From NCBI GenBank assembly GCA_030747075.1, contig JASLLL010000005.1:48216-112215 (forward strand): a DNA stretch of 64,000 nt, read 5' to 3'. How positions within the stretch are numbered: the first letter of the stretch is position 1; every line of letters starts with the position of its first letter. Shown here piece by piece: positions 17,671-25,516 of this stretch. Source of the stretch: Gemmatimonadota bacterium (GTDB lineage: Bacteria; ARS69). A model generated the notes under the pieces. The model worked only from the letters and a program-made list of their open reading frames with translations, made no database searches and was not told the origin of the DNA. The translations under genes and the position numbers were made by a program.

Positions 17671-17979
17671 TCAGGCGCCGACCCCGGGCCGCGCCTTGTC
17701 GTAGACGACCTCTCCGTGAGTCTCCAGTGCATCCACAATGGCCATGATCACTGCGTCCACAGGAGCATCAAGAGTCTGCTCGGTCAGTCGGGCTGAACTT
17801 CCCGCGGCCGTCAGGACGATCTCTCCCGCTCCGGCCCCGACGGCATCCACCGCCACGACAAAGGCTCCCGTCGGCTTCATGTCAAGCCCGAGCCCCTCCA
17901 CGACCTGCAAGGTGAAGCCTGACAGACGGTCTTCTTTGCGAGTGGCCACCACGGTGCCCACAACTCTTCCCAGCGTCAT
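17671..17979 (-). CDS. BMC-P vertex protein (EutN/CcmL family), copy 3
   Basis: A 102-residue pentameric vertex protein with LGRVVGTVVATRKEDRLSG at the start, AVDAVGAGAGEIVL in the middle and DAVIMAIVDALETHGE near the end. ATG behind GGAGGTCTGA. The short C-terminal tail is basic and glycine-containing. It lies between BMC-H and the aldehyde dehydrogenase gene. Confidence 0.93.
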   Translation of the reverse strand: MTLGRVVGTVVATRKEDRLSGFTLQVVEGLGLDMKPTGAFVVAVDAVGAGAGEIVLTAAGSSARLTEQTLDAPVDAVIMAIVDALETHGEVVYDKARPGVGA

Positions 17980-18006
17980 TCAGACCTCCGACCCCTGCCG
18001 CAAAGA

Positions 18007-18297
18007 CTAAGCCTGGACAGGTGCCTCCTGCCCGACCGGCAGGATGTTCTCCACATTGGCGTGCGGACGCGGGATCACATGGACGGTGACCAGCTCACCC
18101 ACCTTGTTGGCGGCGGCACTGCCGGCGTCGGTCGCGGCCTTCACGGCTGCCACATCCCCCCGCACCACGGCGGTCACATACCCGCCCCCAATCTTCTCGT
18201 ATCCCACAAGGGTGACATTCGCCGCCTTGACCATGGCGTCCGATGCCTCCACGAGAGCCACGAAACCGCGCGTTTCAATCAGCCCCAGAGCCTCCAT
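18007..18297 (-). CDS. BMC-H hexameric shell protein, copy 1
   Basis: Main facet tile of the shell. Ninety-six residues with the canonical [20 protein letters not shown] opening, the [18 protein letters not shown] pore region and [11 protein letters not shown] near the end. The likely pore loop is IGGG. The ATG at 18297 has GGGAGG seven bases upstream; a GTG one codon earlier is possible. It is closely similar to copy 2, suggesting a tandem duplication with divergence. Confidence 0.96.
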   Translation of the reverse strand: MEALGLIETRGFVALVEASDAMVKAANVTLVGYEKIGGGYVTAVVRGDVAAVKAATDAGSAAANKVGELVTVHVIPRPHANVENILPVGQEAPVQA

Positions 18298-18366
18298 CAC
18301 AAAACCTCCCGGTGCGCGGGTTCGACATCCCGCACGGCGGACCCGCCCTTGGGGGCAGGCATTCGA

Positions 18367-18639
18367 CTACTTCAAGAGGATATCCTCAAGCGAGGAATGC
18401 GGACTCGGAATCACATGGCTGCTCACCAGTTCCCCGACCCGCTCCGCCGCCTCGACGCCCGCGGCCACGGCCGCCTTGACCGCGCCCACATCACCCCGGA
18501 CCAGTGTGGTCACGAGTCCGGATCCGACCTTCTCATACCTTGTGAGTGTCACGCGGGCCGCCTTCACCATGGCGTCCGAGGCCTCGATCAGCCCCACATA
18601 ACCGCGCGTCTCGATCAGCCCGAGGGCCTGACCTTCCAA
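18367..18639 (-). CDS. BMC-H hexameric shell protein, copy 2 (first gene of the shell operon)
   Basis: Ninety residues with [38 protein letters not shown] and [11 protein letters not shown]. The likely pore loop VGSG differs from IGGG in copy 1. Start choice: TTG at 18639 preceded by AAGGGGGG; it begins three residues before the family core as usual. A GTG at 18681 would add 14 residues but has no ribosome-binding site. The gene is first after the candidate operon promoter. Confidence 0.93.
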   Translation of the reverse strand: MEGQALGLIETRGYVGLIEASDAMVKAARVTLTRYEKVGSGLVTTLVRGDVGAVKAAVAAGVEAAERVGELVSSHVIPSPHSSLEDILLK

Positions 18640-18694
18640 GGGTGCCCCCCTTCCTCCCGGGACTCCGCTCAAGGCGATCACCCGGAGAGACGCA

Positions 18695-18710
18695 GGAGAA
18701 TGGGTTCTCC
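18695..18710. repeat. Inverted repeat in the shell-operon leader
   Basis: GGAGAA-N4-TTCTCC, six perfect pairs with a four-base loop, lies between the candidate promoter and the first BMC-H start. A small leader hairpin or operator is possible; no function can be assigned. Confidence 0.4.
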
Positions 18711-18729
18711 TCGCGCCATGACCCTTCAG

Positions 18730-18758
18730 GGTTTAGCCGGATGAGGCGGGGTTGTCAA
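18730..18758 (-). promoter_or_regulatory. Candidate sigma-70 promoter of the microcompartment operon
   Basis: On the minus strand a perfect TTGACA (18753-18758), a 17-base spacer and TAAACC (18730-18735; three of six). A palindrome ACCCT-TC-AGGGT (18721-18732) overlaps the -10 and the expected start site, which is where a repressor operator could lie. Confidence 0.5.
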
Positions 18759-18759
18759 T

Positions 18760-19332
18760 CGAAGCCTTGGGTTCATTCCGGAGAGAAATCGGCTCGGGGA
18801 GGGCGCAACCTGCGAGATACGAAGGGTGGGAAGTTCGGCGGTCCCCCACTTTGATGCCGCGCGCGGCGGCACCCGGGAGCATACCCATGCGAGTCAGGCC
18901 GGGAGCCCGCGAATCGCGGACATCGCAGGGGACCACCATTTTCCGTTCCGACGCCTCCTTCGAAAGCGGGCGCCGTGGAGAGGGCGGAGTCCGGCCGATT
19001 TCGCGGCAGCCTGTCCGGGGCCCGGCGACCGCCGTCCCCCGCTCCACTCCAAAGCTGTCCACTCTCCAAGCACGGTTTGTGCCAGCTCGCGCCCGGAAAG
19101 CGTCAAGAGCCCCGCAGGGACCCCTCCCACCCGGAATCGCCTTTGCTGTGCCGAAGGCGCCCCGGCTCTCCGTGGGGAGATGTCCCGGTGCGGGGACCCA
19201 CTCCCGGCTCCGCAGGTACCCCGCAGGGCCGAAGTGCATCCCCTCGCACCATCCCATGGGACACCTGCCAGCGAGAGTTTTGAGACACGGGGACGAGAAT
19301 CCGAGGCGACCCGCAGGCGTGGCGGCGAGGGC
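18760..19332. other. Gene-free stretch upstream of the shell operon, with strong dyad structure
   Basis: No reading frame here has family character; open frames are only a result of high GC. Two things stand out. First, TGTCCC GGTGC GGGGA (19181-19196) pairs in 16 positions with TCCCC, GCACC and GGGACA (19239-19263), with bulges of 2 and 7 bases, and encloses a further GC-rich hairpin. Second, on the minus strand TGGCACAAACCGTGCT (19069-19084) fits a -24/-12 element with exact GG-N10-GC spacing. No tmRNA, RNase P or SRP RNA hallmarks were seen. It could be a small RNA, a long leader, or decayed sequence. Confidence 0.4.
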
Positions 19333-19950
19333 TCAAGAGAGGAGGCGGGAGCAGCCTTCCAGCACTTCGCAGTAGAGGCGGTAGTTTGCGGCAAGAAGCC
19401 GCTTGCTCACATTCTGATACGCGATCCCGAGATCGGTTCCGATCTCCATCAGCGTGCCACCGCTTCGGCGATGGTGGATGGCCTGCCACTGAGCCGCGGT
19501 CCAGCCCGTCTCCAGAAAGTCCATGGTCCTGAAGAGCGCATCCAGTCCGGCATTGATGCGCGGATCCGGCGTCAGACCCCGTGTCCCCGGGCGCTTCGAC
19601 TGATCGAGAGAGCGAAAGGCGGCACCCGCCAGCCCGGAAGCTTCCACTCCGCCGCCAATGCCCAGCCCCGCAGTGATTCCGAGCGGGACGGCGGCCGGGT
19701 CCTGCCGAAGACTGGTCCGCAGAGCATGCAGGAGCGGGAGCGCCGCGGCGACATCTTCGACATCCATCTGCCCGGCAAGCCCGTCCTCGGACGCGGGCAG
19801 CCAGCGAGCTCCCGCGCCGGGAGACGCCAGCATTCGCCGGGCCGCATCCTGCACGGGGGCGAGATCGTCCGGCACACTTTGGAGCGCGCCCCCGAGCGGG
19901 CGGACTTCCAGAAGAATCACGACGCCGGTCGACTCAAAGTCCACAGCCAT
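19333..19950 (-). CDS. SatD-like protein with C-terminal HTH domain
   Basis: A 205-residue protein of uncertain function. The N-terminal part carries a GITAGLGIGGGVEASGLAG-type segment resembling SatD-family proteins, and the C-terminus (about 150-200) is a helix-turn-helix with WTAAQWQAIHHRRSG, EIGTDLGIAYQNVSKRL, as in SatD. No enzyme motif is visible. It lies upstream of the shell operon on the same strand but 650 bp away, so regulating it is only a possibility. Divergent from the GH13 gene with overlapping -35 boxes. Confidence 0.55.
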   Translation of the reverse strand: MAVDFESTGVVILLEVRPLGGALQSVPDDLAPVQDAARRMLASPGAGARWLPASEDGLAGQMDVEDVAAALPLLHALRTSLRQDPAAVPLGITAGLGIGGGVEASGLAGAAFRSLDQSKRPGTRGLTPDPRINAGLDALFRTMDFLETGWTAAQWQAIHHRRSGGTLMEIGTDLGIAYQNVSKRLLAANYRLYCEVLEGCSRLLS

Positions 19951-19962
19951 ACCCCCCGCTTT

Positions 19963-19992
19963 CGACTATCACCTATGGAGGGCGATTGTCAA
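19963..19992 (-). promoter_or_regulatory. Candidate sigma-70 promoter for the SatD-like gene
   Basis: Minus-strand TTGACA (19987-19992), 18-base spacer, TAGTCG (19963-19968). The -35 shares a GATTGTCAATC palindrome with the plus-strand promoter of the GH13 gene, so only one polymerase could bind at a time. The start site would be very close to the ATG at 19950. Confidence 0.4.
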
Positions 19993-20014
19993 TCAGGACC
20001 GCGCCGCCTATCCT
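19986..20014 (+). promoter_or_regulatory. Sigma-70 promoter for the GH13 gene
   Basis: TTGTCA (19986-19991), 17-base spacer, TATCCT (20009-20014), matching five and four of six consensus bases. The expected start near 20021 gives a leader of about 26 bases with GAGGAG before the ATG. Confidence 0.6.
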
Positions 20015-20046
20015 CCCGGACTCCATCCGCACTCGAGGAGAACCCC

Positions 20047-21552
20047 ATGGCCGGCCCGATCCGAAGCACCCCGAACCCCCTCCTGCTGGAGATCAACACC
20101 CGCGTCTTCCTTGGGGAACTCTCCCGGGACGCGGGCCGCCCGCTGACGCTGGGACAGATCCCGGCCGCCGAGCTGGATCGAATCGCCGCGGACGGCTTCC
20201 AGGGTGTCTGGCTCATGGGCATCTGGACGACCGGGCCTCGCGCACGCGAGATTGCGCTTTCGCACCAAGGACTCCGCGGCGAATACGACCGCGCGCTCCC
20301 CGGATGGACCGACTCCGATGTTCCCGGCTCGCCTTACGCCATCGCGCGCCACGAAGCGGACCCGACTCTCGGTGGCCGGGAGGAACTCGCGCAGCTTCGC
20401 GAGAGACTTGCGCGGCGTGGTCTGGGTCTCGTGCTCGACTTTGTTCCGAACCATGTCGGCATCGACCATCCCTGGCTCGACGAAGCACCGCAACTGCTCG
20501 TGCGCGGGAGCGAACACCACCTTGCCGATGAGCCCGGAAACTGGTTTCGCCACGCCTCCGACAGCGCGCCGGCCATCGTCCTTGCACACGGACGCGATCC
20601 TCACTTTCCCGGCTGGTCGGACACCTGCCAGATCGACTTCCGAAACGCGGAAGCAAGGCAGCGAATGACCGCCGTCATGCGCGACGCGGCGGCGCAGTGC
20701 GACGGCCTCCGCTGCGACATGGCCATGCTTCCGCTGGAGGATGTCTTTCTGTCGACATGGGGAGACACCGACTCCCGGGACCCCGGCGACTTCTGGGCCG
20801 AGGCGATCCCGGCCGTCCGGCGCGACCACCCTGAACTCGTCCTGATTGCGGAGGCGTACTGGGGGATGGAGGACCGTCTCCACGAGGCCGGCTTCGACTT
20901 CGCCTACGACAAGAGCCTCCTCGATCTCCTGGCGGCCGGGAATCCCCCCGCCTTGCGGGCACACCTTTCCGCTCCCCGGTCGTCTCACGCTCACCGCGTA
21001 CACTTTCTCGAAAACCACGATGAAGCGCGCGCCGCGGCTGTCTTCGAACCTCCGCGCCAGGATGCCGCCACGGTCTTCGCATGGACGCTTCCGGGCGCGC
21101 GCCTTGTCCACGAAGGGCAGGCGGACGGCCGGACGATTCGCGTTCCGGTTCAGCTTTCCGGAAGAGCACACGAGATCGTCCGCGAGGATCGCGCGGAGTT
21201 TCATCGCCGCGTTTTCGCCCTTCTCCGCGACCCGTCGTTCCACAAGGGCACATGGACCCCGGTGGATGCCGGCGACTGCCGTACGGTCTTCGGAAATCGG
21301 TGGACGCTGGACGACCGAGTGGTCCTTGTCGTGGTGAATCTCTCGGAGGAGCCGTGCACGCCGGAACTGGAGATCGCGCCGGGTTGGCCTCCTCCTCCCG
21401 CTTCCGGACACGACCTGTGGAACGCCCGCGAGTGCCCTGCCGAAGAGGCCCCGGAAGGATGCCTTCGACCCGAACTGGGGCCGTGGGAGTTCCGCGTGCT
21501 CGCGTTCGCCGGGAGTCAGCCCGCGATCCGCTCCGCCAGCGCCCGCGCCTGA
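20047..21552 (+). CDS. GH13 (alpha-amylase superfamily) glycoside hydrolase/transferase
   Basis: Acts on alpha-glucans or related glucosides. The 501-residue protein has the conserved regions DFVPNHVGIDHPW (region I), GLRCDMA with nucleophile D224 (II), IAEAYWG with acid/base E269 (III) and FLENHDE with D325 (IV). There is no signal peptide, so it is cytoplasmic and probably handles storage or imported oligosaccharides. A short beta domain closes the protein. Start ATG with GAGGAG; a much longer in-frame extension upstream is spurious. Its end overlaps the convergent pgi gene by 37 bp. Exact substrate unknown. Confidence 0.88.
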   Translation: MAGPIRSTPNPLLLEINTRVFLGELSRDAGRPLTLGQIPAAELDRIAADGFQGVWLMGIWTTGPRAREIALSHQGLRGEYDRALPGWTDSDVPGSPYAIARHEADPTLGGREELAQLRERLARRGLGLVLDFVPNHVGIDHPWLDEAPQLLVRGSEHHLADEPGNWFRHASDSAPAIVLAHGRDPHFPGWSDTCQIDFRNAEARQRMTAVMRDAAAQCDGLRCDMAMLPLEDVFLSTWGDTDSRDPGDFWAEAIPAVRRDHPELVLIAEAYWGMEDRLHEAGFDFAYDKSLLDLLAAGNPPALRAHLSAPRSSHAHRVHFLENHDEARAAAVFEPPRQDAATVFAWTLPGARLVHEGQADGRTIRVPVQLSGRAHEIVREDRAEFHRRVFALLRDPSFHKGTWTPVDAGDCRTVFGNRWTLDDRVVLVVVNLSEEPCTPELEIAPGWPPPPASGHDLWNARECPAEEAPEGCLRPELGPWEFRVLAFAGSQPAIRSASARA

Positions 21553-23120
21553 TCCGCCACGCAACCTGATCCCGCGCTGCGCACGGCCCGCCGCCCTGCC
21601 GCGCGAAGCGCCGACAGATCGCCGGACGCCTGTGCCGCCAGGAGATCTCCGAACCCCCAGGACTTCTCCGGGATCGGGAGGTTGTCTTCCTCCGCGAGAA
21701 ACTGCACGACCACCGTCGAGTCCGGGCCGCCCTTGTGCAACTGCCCGGTGGAGTGAAGAAAGCGCGGGCCGAACCCGAGCGTCGTGGCAACGCCCCATCG
21801 GGCGGAGATGGCTGCGCGCAGTTCCGCCATGGCCCGCTCCACCGGTTCGACGGGATCTCCGAAGACGGTCAGCGCGACCGCATCGCCCCGGGTCAGCGTG
21901 GCCAGCACATCCATCGCGTCCGACTCCTCCACCGACGGCGGAGACTCTCCCGACTCAATGACCCGAAGGATCTCGCCCGTCGCGCGTTTGGTAGCCTGTA
22001 CATCCGGTTGATCGAACGGGTGGACTCCCAGCACGAAACCCGCCACCGCGGTCGCAAACTCCCAGCGGAACATCTCGCCTCCGATGTCGCACGCGCCCGC
22101 CAGGGGAATGCGGAAGACTGTCTCTCCCTCGGCAAGCGGCGCCTCTTCTCCCGGCGCGACGAGTTCCACCACCATGCGATCCTCTCCGGTCGCAACGGAT
22201 TCCGGGGGCTCGCCCGTCACCGGCAGGATGCCGCGCCCGTCCTTCCCCGTGCTCTCCGCGACCAGTTGTTCGATCCACGCACCCAACGACTCCAGCGCCC
22301 GCGGAAATCGCAGCGTGAGCTTGTCCCGCCCGGCGAGTGCGGCCCCGCCCATCACCGCGCCCAGGAGCGCTCCCGGGTTCTCCGCTGCCGGGATCTCCTT
22401 CCTGCACGCCGCCGCCATGGCACACGCCCCCGAGAGAAGCGCCCGCGGATCCTGCCCCAGCACCGCCCACGGCACGAGGCCGAAGAGGGTCATGGCGCTG
22501 TACCGCCCCCCCACATCGGGCGGGTTCGTGAGCACATGCGCGAAGCCTTCCTCACGCGCCCTGTTCTCCAGCGGGGATCCCGAATCGGTGATCGCGGTGA
22601 AGTGACCGGCCCACCCGCCCCCCACGGCCTCGGCCATCGATTGCCGAAAGCGCGCAAGCAGCGTCGCCACTTCGATCGTCGATCCCGACTTGCTCGCCAC
22701 CAGCACATGCGTTCGCGCGAAGTCCAGCTCCGACTCCACGCGCCGGATCCGGTTCGGCGAGGACGAGTCCAGCACGATGAGCCGCGCCCCCTCACCCACG
22801 CGCCCGGCCGCATTCGCAAAGACCTCCGCCGCCAGCGAAGACCCGCCCATGCCGAGGAGAACCACATCGCGGCAGTGGCCCCGCGCCAGCGTGTCGCGAA
22901 CGGCAGCCACCTCGTTCAGGCGTTCCGCCATGGGCCCCATGGTGTCCAGCCACCCAAGCCGGTTGGAGATCTCGGTGGGGTCGTCACTCCAGAGGGTGGC
23001 GTCCCGGCTCCAGAGCCGGGAGACCGCGTCCGCCCGTTCCACCGAGCGCAGTGCGTCTCCGATCGCTCGCTCCAGACTCTCCGGTGCGTGGAGACCCGGC
23101 ACCCATCCAATGCTCGACAT
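21516..23120 (-). CDS. pgi: Glucose-6-phosphate isomerase
   Basis: Interconverts glucose-6-P and fructose-6-P. The 534-residue protein resembles the PGI half of transaldolase-PGI fusions: a GMGGSSLAAEVF motif near 90, VASKSGSTIEVATLL for the sugar-phosphate loop, and GPRFLHSTGQLHKGGPDS toward the C-terminus. It stands alone here with no transaldolase domain. Together with the convergent GH13 gene it points to alpha-glucan or glucose metabolism. A perfect inverted repeat sits just upstream of its ribosome-binding site. Confidence 0.9.
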   Translation of the reverse strand: MSSIGWVPGLHAPESLERAIGDALRSVERADAVSRLWSRDATLWSDDPTEISNRLGWLDTMGPMAERLNEVAAVRDTLARGHCRDVVLLGMGGSSLAAEVFANAAGRVGEGARLIVLDSSSPNRIRRVESELDFARTHVLVASKSGSTIEVATLLARFRQSMAEAVGGGWAGHFTAITDSGSPLENRAREEGFAHVLTNPPDVGGRYSAMTLFGLVPWAVLGQDPRALLSGACAMAAACRKEIPAAENPGALLGAVMGGAALAGRDKLTLRFPRALESLGAWIEQLVAESTGKDGRGILPVTGEPPESVATGEDRMVVELVAPGEEAPLAEGETVFRIPLAGACDIGGEMFRWEFATAVAGFVLGVHPFDQPDVQATKRATGEILRVIESGESPPSVEESDAMDVLATLTRGDAVALTVFGDPVEPVERAMAELRAAISARWGVATTLGFGPRFLHSTGQLHKGGPDSTVVVQFLAEEDNLPIPEKSWGFGDLLAAQASGDLSALRAAGRRAVRSAGSGCVADQARALAERIAG

Positions 23121-23130
23121 TCTCCCTCCT

Positions 23131-23155
23131 CATGACAGACGAACATCCTGTCATG
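23131..23155. repeat. Perfect inverted repeat upstream of pgi
   Basis: CATGACAG-N9-CTGTCATG, eight perfect pairs, located 10 bases upstream of the pgi ATG on its 5' side. The size and position fit an operator for a dimeric repressor or a leader hairpin close to the ribosome-binding site. Confidence 0.55.
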
Positions 23156-23180
23156 TTCCGCCGCGTCGGCGCAACCGTGC

Positions 23181-23210
23181 TTGACCCGGTCCGGCCCGCT
23201 GCACCATCCT
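23181..23210 (+). promoter_or_regulatory. Weak candidate promoter for the YceI-like gene
   Basis: TTGACC (23181-23186), an 18-base spacer and CATCCT (23205-23210; three of six). The -35 is good, the -10 poor. It sits about 65 bases before the ATG. Confidence 0.35.
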
Positions 23211-23274
23211 TGCACCACTGATGTTCCTTGTGAGCGGGAGCGTCACCCTCCCCTGAGTGAAAGGACCCTTCTTC

Positions 23275-23886
23275 ATGATCCATCCCGCCTTCCGGCGCGC
23301 GGCCATTGCCGCCGTGCTCCTGCTGCTGTCCGTACCCTGCCTCGCGGAGATCCAGCACCTGGGTGTTGATTCCGCTCATTCCACCGTCCGGTTTTCCGTT
23401 CGTCATCTCGTCTCCCGCGTGCACGGCACATTCTCGGGATTCGAGGGGGTCGTGCACATCGACCCCGCCGACCCGGCCGGAACGCTCTCCTTTTCAGGCG
23501 AGGTGCAAGTCTCCACCGTCGACACCGGAAACGCGAAACGCGACAAGCACCTTCAGAACGAGGACTTCTTCGACAGCGAACATCACCGCGTGATGCGCTT
23601 CCAGTCCGGGGAGGTTCGCCAGACCGACCACGGACTGGATGTCGATGGGCTCTTCACGATGATGGGCGTCACGCAAACCGTGACCTTCCAGGTCGAGGTA
23701 CTTGGCTTCATGCCGGATCCCTGGGGCCGGGGCACGACAGGAGGCTTCTCCGCCACGACGACGCTCGACCGGAAGGCCTTCGGCATGGCATGGAACACGA
23801 CGCTCGACACGGGCGGACTCGTCCTGGGTGACGAGGTTCAGGTTCACCTGCAGATCGAAGCGGTCACCCTTCCAGAGACGGAGTGA
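23275..23886 (+). CDS. YceI-family periplasmic lipocalin-like protein
   Basis: YceI proteins are periplasmic barrels that bind isoprenoid or other lipophilic ligands. The 203-residue protein has a signal peptide (hydrophobic AAIAAVLLLLSVPCLAE) and the family pattern GVDSAHSTVRFSVRHLVSRVHGTF, followed by KRDKHLQNEDFFD and the late TTLDRKAFGMAWN. The ATG at 23275 is used (AAAGGA about 9 bases upstream); a GTG at 23257 is an alternative. The ligand is unknown. Confidence 0.9.
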   Translation: MIHPAFRRAAIAAVLLLLSVPCLAEIQHLGVDSAHSTVRFSVRHLVSRVHGTFSGFEGVVHIDPADPAGTLSFSGEVQVSTVDTGNAKRDKHLQNEDFFDSEHHRVMRFQSGEVRQTDHGLDVDGLFTMMGVTQTVTFQVEVLGFMPDPWGRGTTGGFSATTTLDRKAFGMAWNTTLDTGGLVLGDEVQVHLQIEAVTLPETE

Positions 23887-24011
23887 CACAAGCGAAGGGC
23901 TTCTCCTCCTCTGTGGGGCTTGCCGATCGGCCCGGACATGCTCATAGTCCGGGCCTTCGCGGGCTTTCGGGCCGCTTCATGAGGCCTGCCCGAACAGCGC
24001 AGGAGGTTTTC

Positions 24012-24818
24012 GTGAGCACGCTCAGACTCGGATCGACCTGCCGCGTTCTCCTCGCTGCGCTCCTGGCCATCACGGCGGACGCCGAGGCCGGACGCTTTGA
24101 TGATCCCGCAAAGTACCCGGACGCGCCCGGTTCCGTCACCACCAGTGGCTTCGGCCTCCTCTCCTTCGGCATCACCGGCGGGTTCCAGAGCTGCTCGCTT
24201 CGGCGCTACGAGTCCTTTCTGTCCGATCGCGCCGACGACATGTTCGCATCCACGCGCATCCGGCTGGAGGGACTTTTCCCCCCCAGCTACGCGTTCGGCG
24301 CACAGGTGCAGGTTCGCCTGACCACGCACACTTTCCTCACGACAGGCCTCGAATGGACGGGGTTTGAATGGGGCGATCGGGATTTCGTGAACCTCCACCG
24401 CCTTGGAGGGGCCGTGGACGATCTTTCCGTGGGGAGCCGCACGCTCATCCGGACCCACCCCTTCTTCTTCACGCTGGGAGTGGGAGCAGCCTTCGACTTC
24501 CGCGAGGTTCGCTTCGCCTTGTCCACCAGCGGCGTTCTCGGCCGCATGCGCGTCACGGACACGCAGGAGAACTATCTGAATCAGGAGCGCTACCTGCACG
24601 AAACCACATCCAAGGGCCACGGTTTCGGGATCGAGTCCACCTTCACCATCGACTACTACACGAACCCGGACAACACGCTCTTTCTGGAGTTCTTCCGTCG
24701 CGACGGCTCCGCGACGGTCGAGTTGCAGGAGAGAGAGTGGGAGTCGTCCTTCCTGCCATGGAAGAGAGCCGTCGATTTCGACGGGGTGGGTGTGCGTCTG
24801 GGGCTCCGATGGATTTGA
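24012..24818 (+). CDS. Hypothetical exported protein, beta-barrel-like
   Basis: Not recognised as a named family. A GTG with a perfect AGGAGG five bases upstream starts a 268-residue protein with a signal peptide (VLLAALLAITADAEA). The mature part alternates polar and aromatic residues in beta-strand-like stretches, for example RIRLEGLFPP, QVQVRLTTHTFLTTGLEW and ESTFTIDYYT, and ends in LGLRWI, consistent with an outer-membrane barrel of modest size. It overlaps the following lipoprotein gene by 10 bp, so the two probably work together at the outer membrane. Confidence 0.6.
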   Translation: MSTLRLGSTCRVLLAALLAITADAEAGRFDDPAKYPDAPGSVTTSGFGLLSFGITGGFQSCSLRRYESFLSDRADDMFASTRIRLEGLFPPSYAFGAQVQVRLTTHTFLTTGLEWTGFEWGDRDFVNLHRLGGAVDDLSVGSRTLIRTHPFFFTLGVGAAFDFREVRFALSTSGVLGRMRVTDTQENYLNQERYLHETTSKGHGFGIESTFTIDYYTNPDNTLFLEFFRRDGSATVELQEREWESSFLPWKRAVDFDGVGVRLGLRWI

Positions 24819-25516
24819 CGCGCGCTCTTCCCGCACTCGCGGCCCTGGGAATCCTGCTTGGCAGTACCTCGGGCTGCGACGAAGGCCTGCCCGTCGAGTA
24901 CTCCGACCGGCAGGTTCTCTTCCCGGCGACACTTCTGGACGCGCTTCCGCTGGCCACGACCATCGCGCTCGACTGGGACGAGAACGCGTATCTGTGGGGC
25001 CTCGGGGGTGCTCACACCATCCTCGACAACACCGGCCACGGGGGGACGCTGTCGTATCGATTCTACTCGCGTCGTTCCGAGCGCCGACTGGATGTGCATC
25101 TCTTCTCAGGTACACCGTGGGCGGGTGATGTCGTGCTTCTCGACGCGCCCGCTCCGCTGCCCGGCGCCGCGACGCTGGTGGACTCTGACGAAGCCGTGAC
25201 CCGCGCGCTGGGGATCGCGGACTCGCTCAACACCGTTGCGCCGGGGACCATCCCTGAAGCCTCGACCTTTTCGGCGCGTCTGCTGAGCTATCCCGTCTGG
25301 CCGGAACCCGGCACTGTCTATGCGACCACCGACTCGATCGCCTGGCGGGTGGACCTCATGACCTATCGGGAATACGGAGGCGAAGAGGGGGCTCCGCCCG
25401 AGTCCACCTACTTCTCGCTGGCGCGGTTCTATCTTTCGCCCACGACGGGACTTCTTCTGGACGACGGGGAATCTCCCAACCCGGTCGTCCACGAGGAGAT
25501 CTATCCGTTCCCCTGA
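24809..25516 (+). CDS. Hypothetical lipoprotein
   Basis: A 235-residue protein with an N-terminal hydrophobic segment ending in GSTSGC, an acceptable though not perfect lipobox, so a lipid anchor at Cys23 is likely. No known domain was recognised; the rest is acidic and rich in beta-favouring residues. The ATG lies inside the end of the preceding barrel-like gene, and the 3' end overlaps the convergent mscS gene by 16 bp. Confidence 0.55.
   Translation: MDLTRALPALAALGILLGSTSGCDEGLPVEYSDRQVLFPATLLDALPLATTIALDWDENAYLWGLGGAHTILDNTGHGGTLSYRFYSRRSERRLDVHLFSGTPWAGDVVLLDAPAPLPGAATLVDSDEAVTRALGIADSLNTVAPGTIPEASTFSARLLSYPVWPEPGTVYATTDSIAWRVDLMTYREYGGEEGAPPESTYFSLARFYLSPTTGLLLDDGESPNPVVHEEIYPFP

Noticed and set aside
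12988..18639. Carboxysome or Eut/Pdu B12-dependent compartment.
   Set aside because: There is no RuBisCO, CsoS2/CcmM, diol dehydratase or ethanolamine lyase; the aldolase points to a sugar-phosphate type.
18760..19332. tmRNA, RNase P RNA or SRP RNA in the empty stretch.
   Set aside because: None of their diagnostic sequences (tag ORF, GAGGAAAGTCC-type core, GGAAGGAAGCAGC-type loop) is present on either strand.
18826..20046. Long in-frame N-terminal extension of the GH13 gene (about 400 extra residues).
   Set aside because: It has no domain character, crosses the promoter and antisense SatD-like gene, and a good ribosome-binding site and the family core start at 20047. Open only because of high GC.
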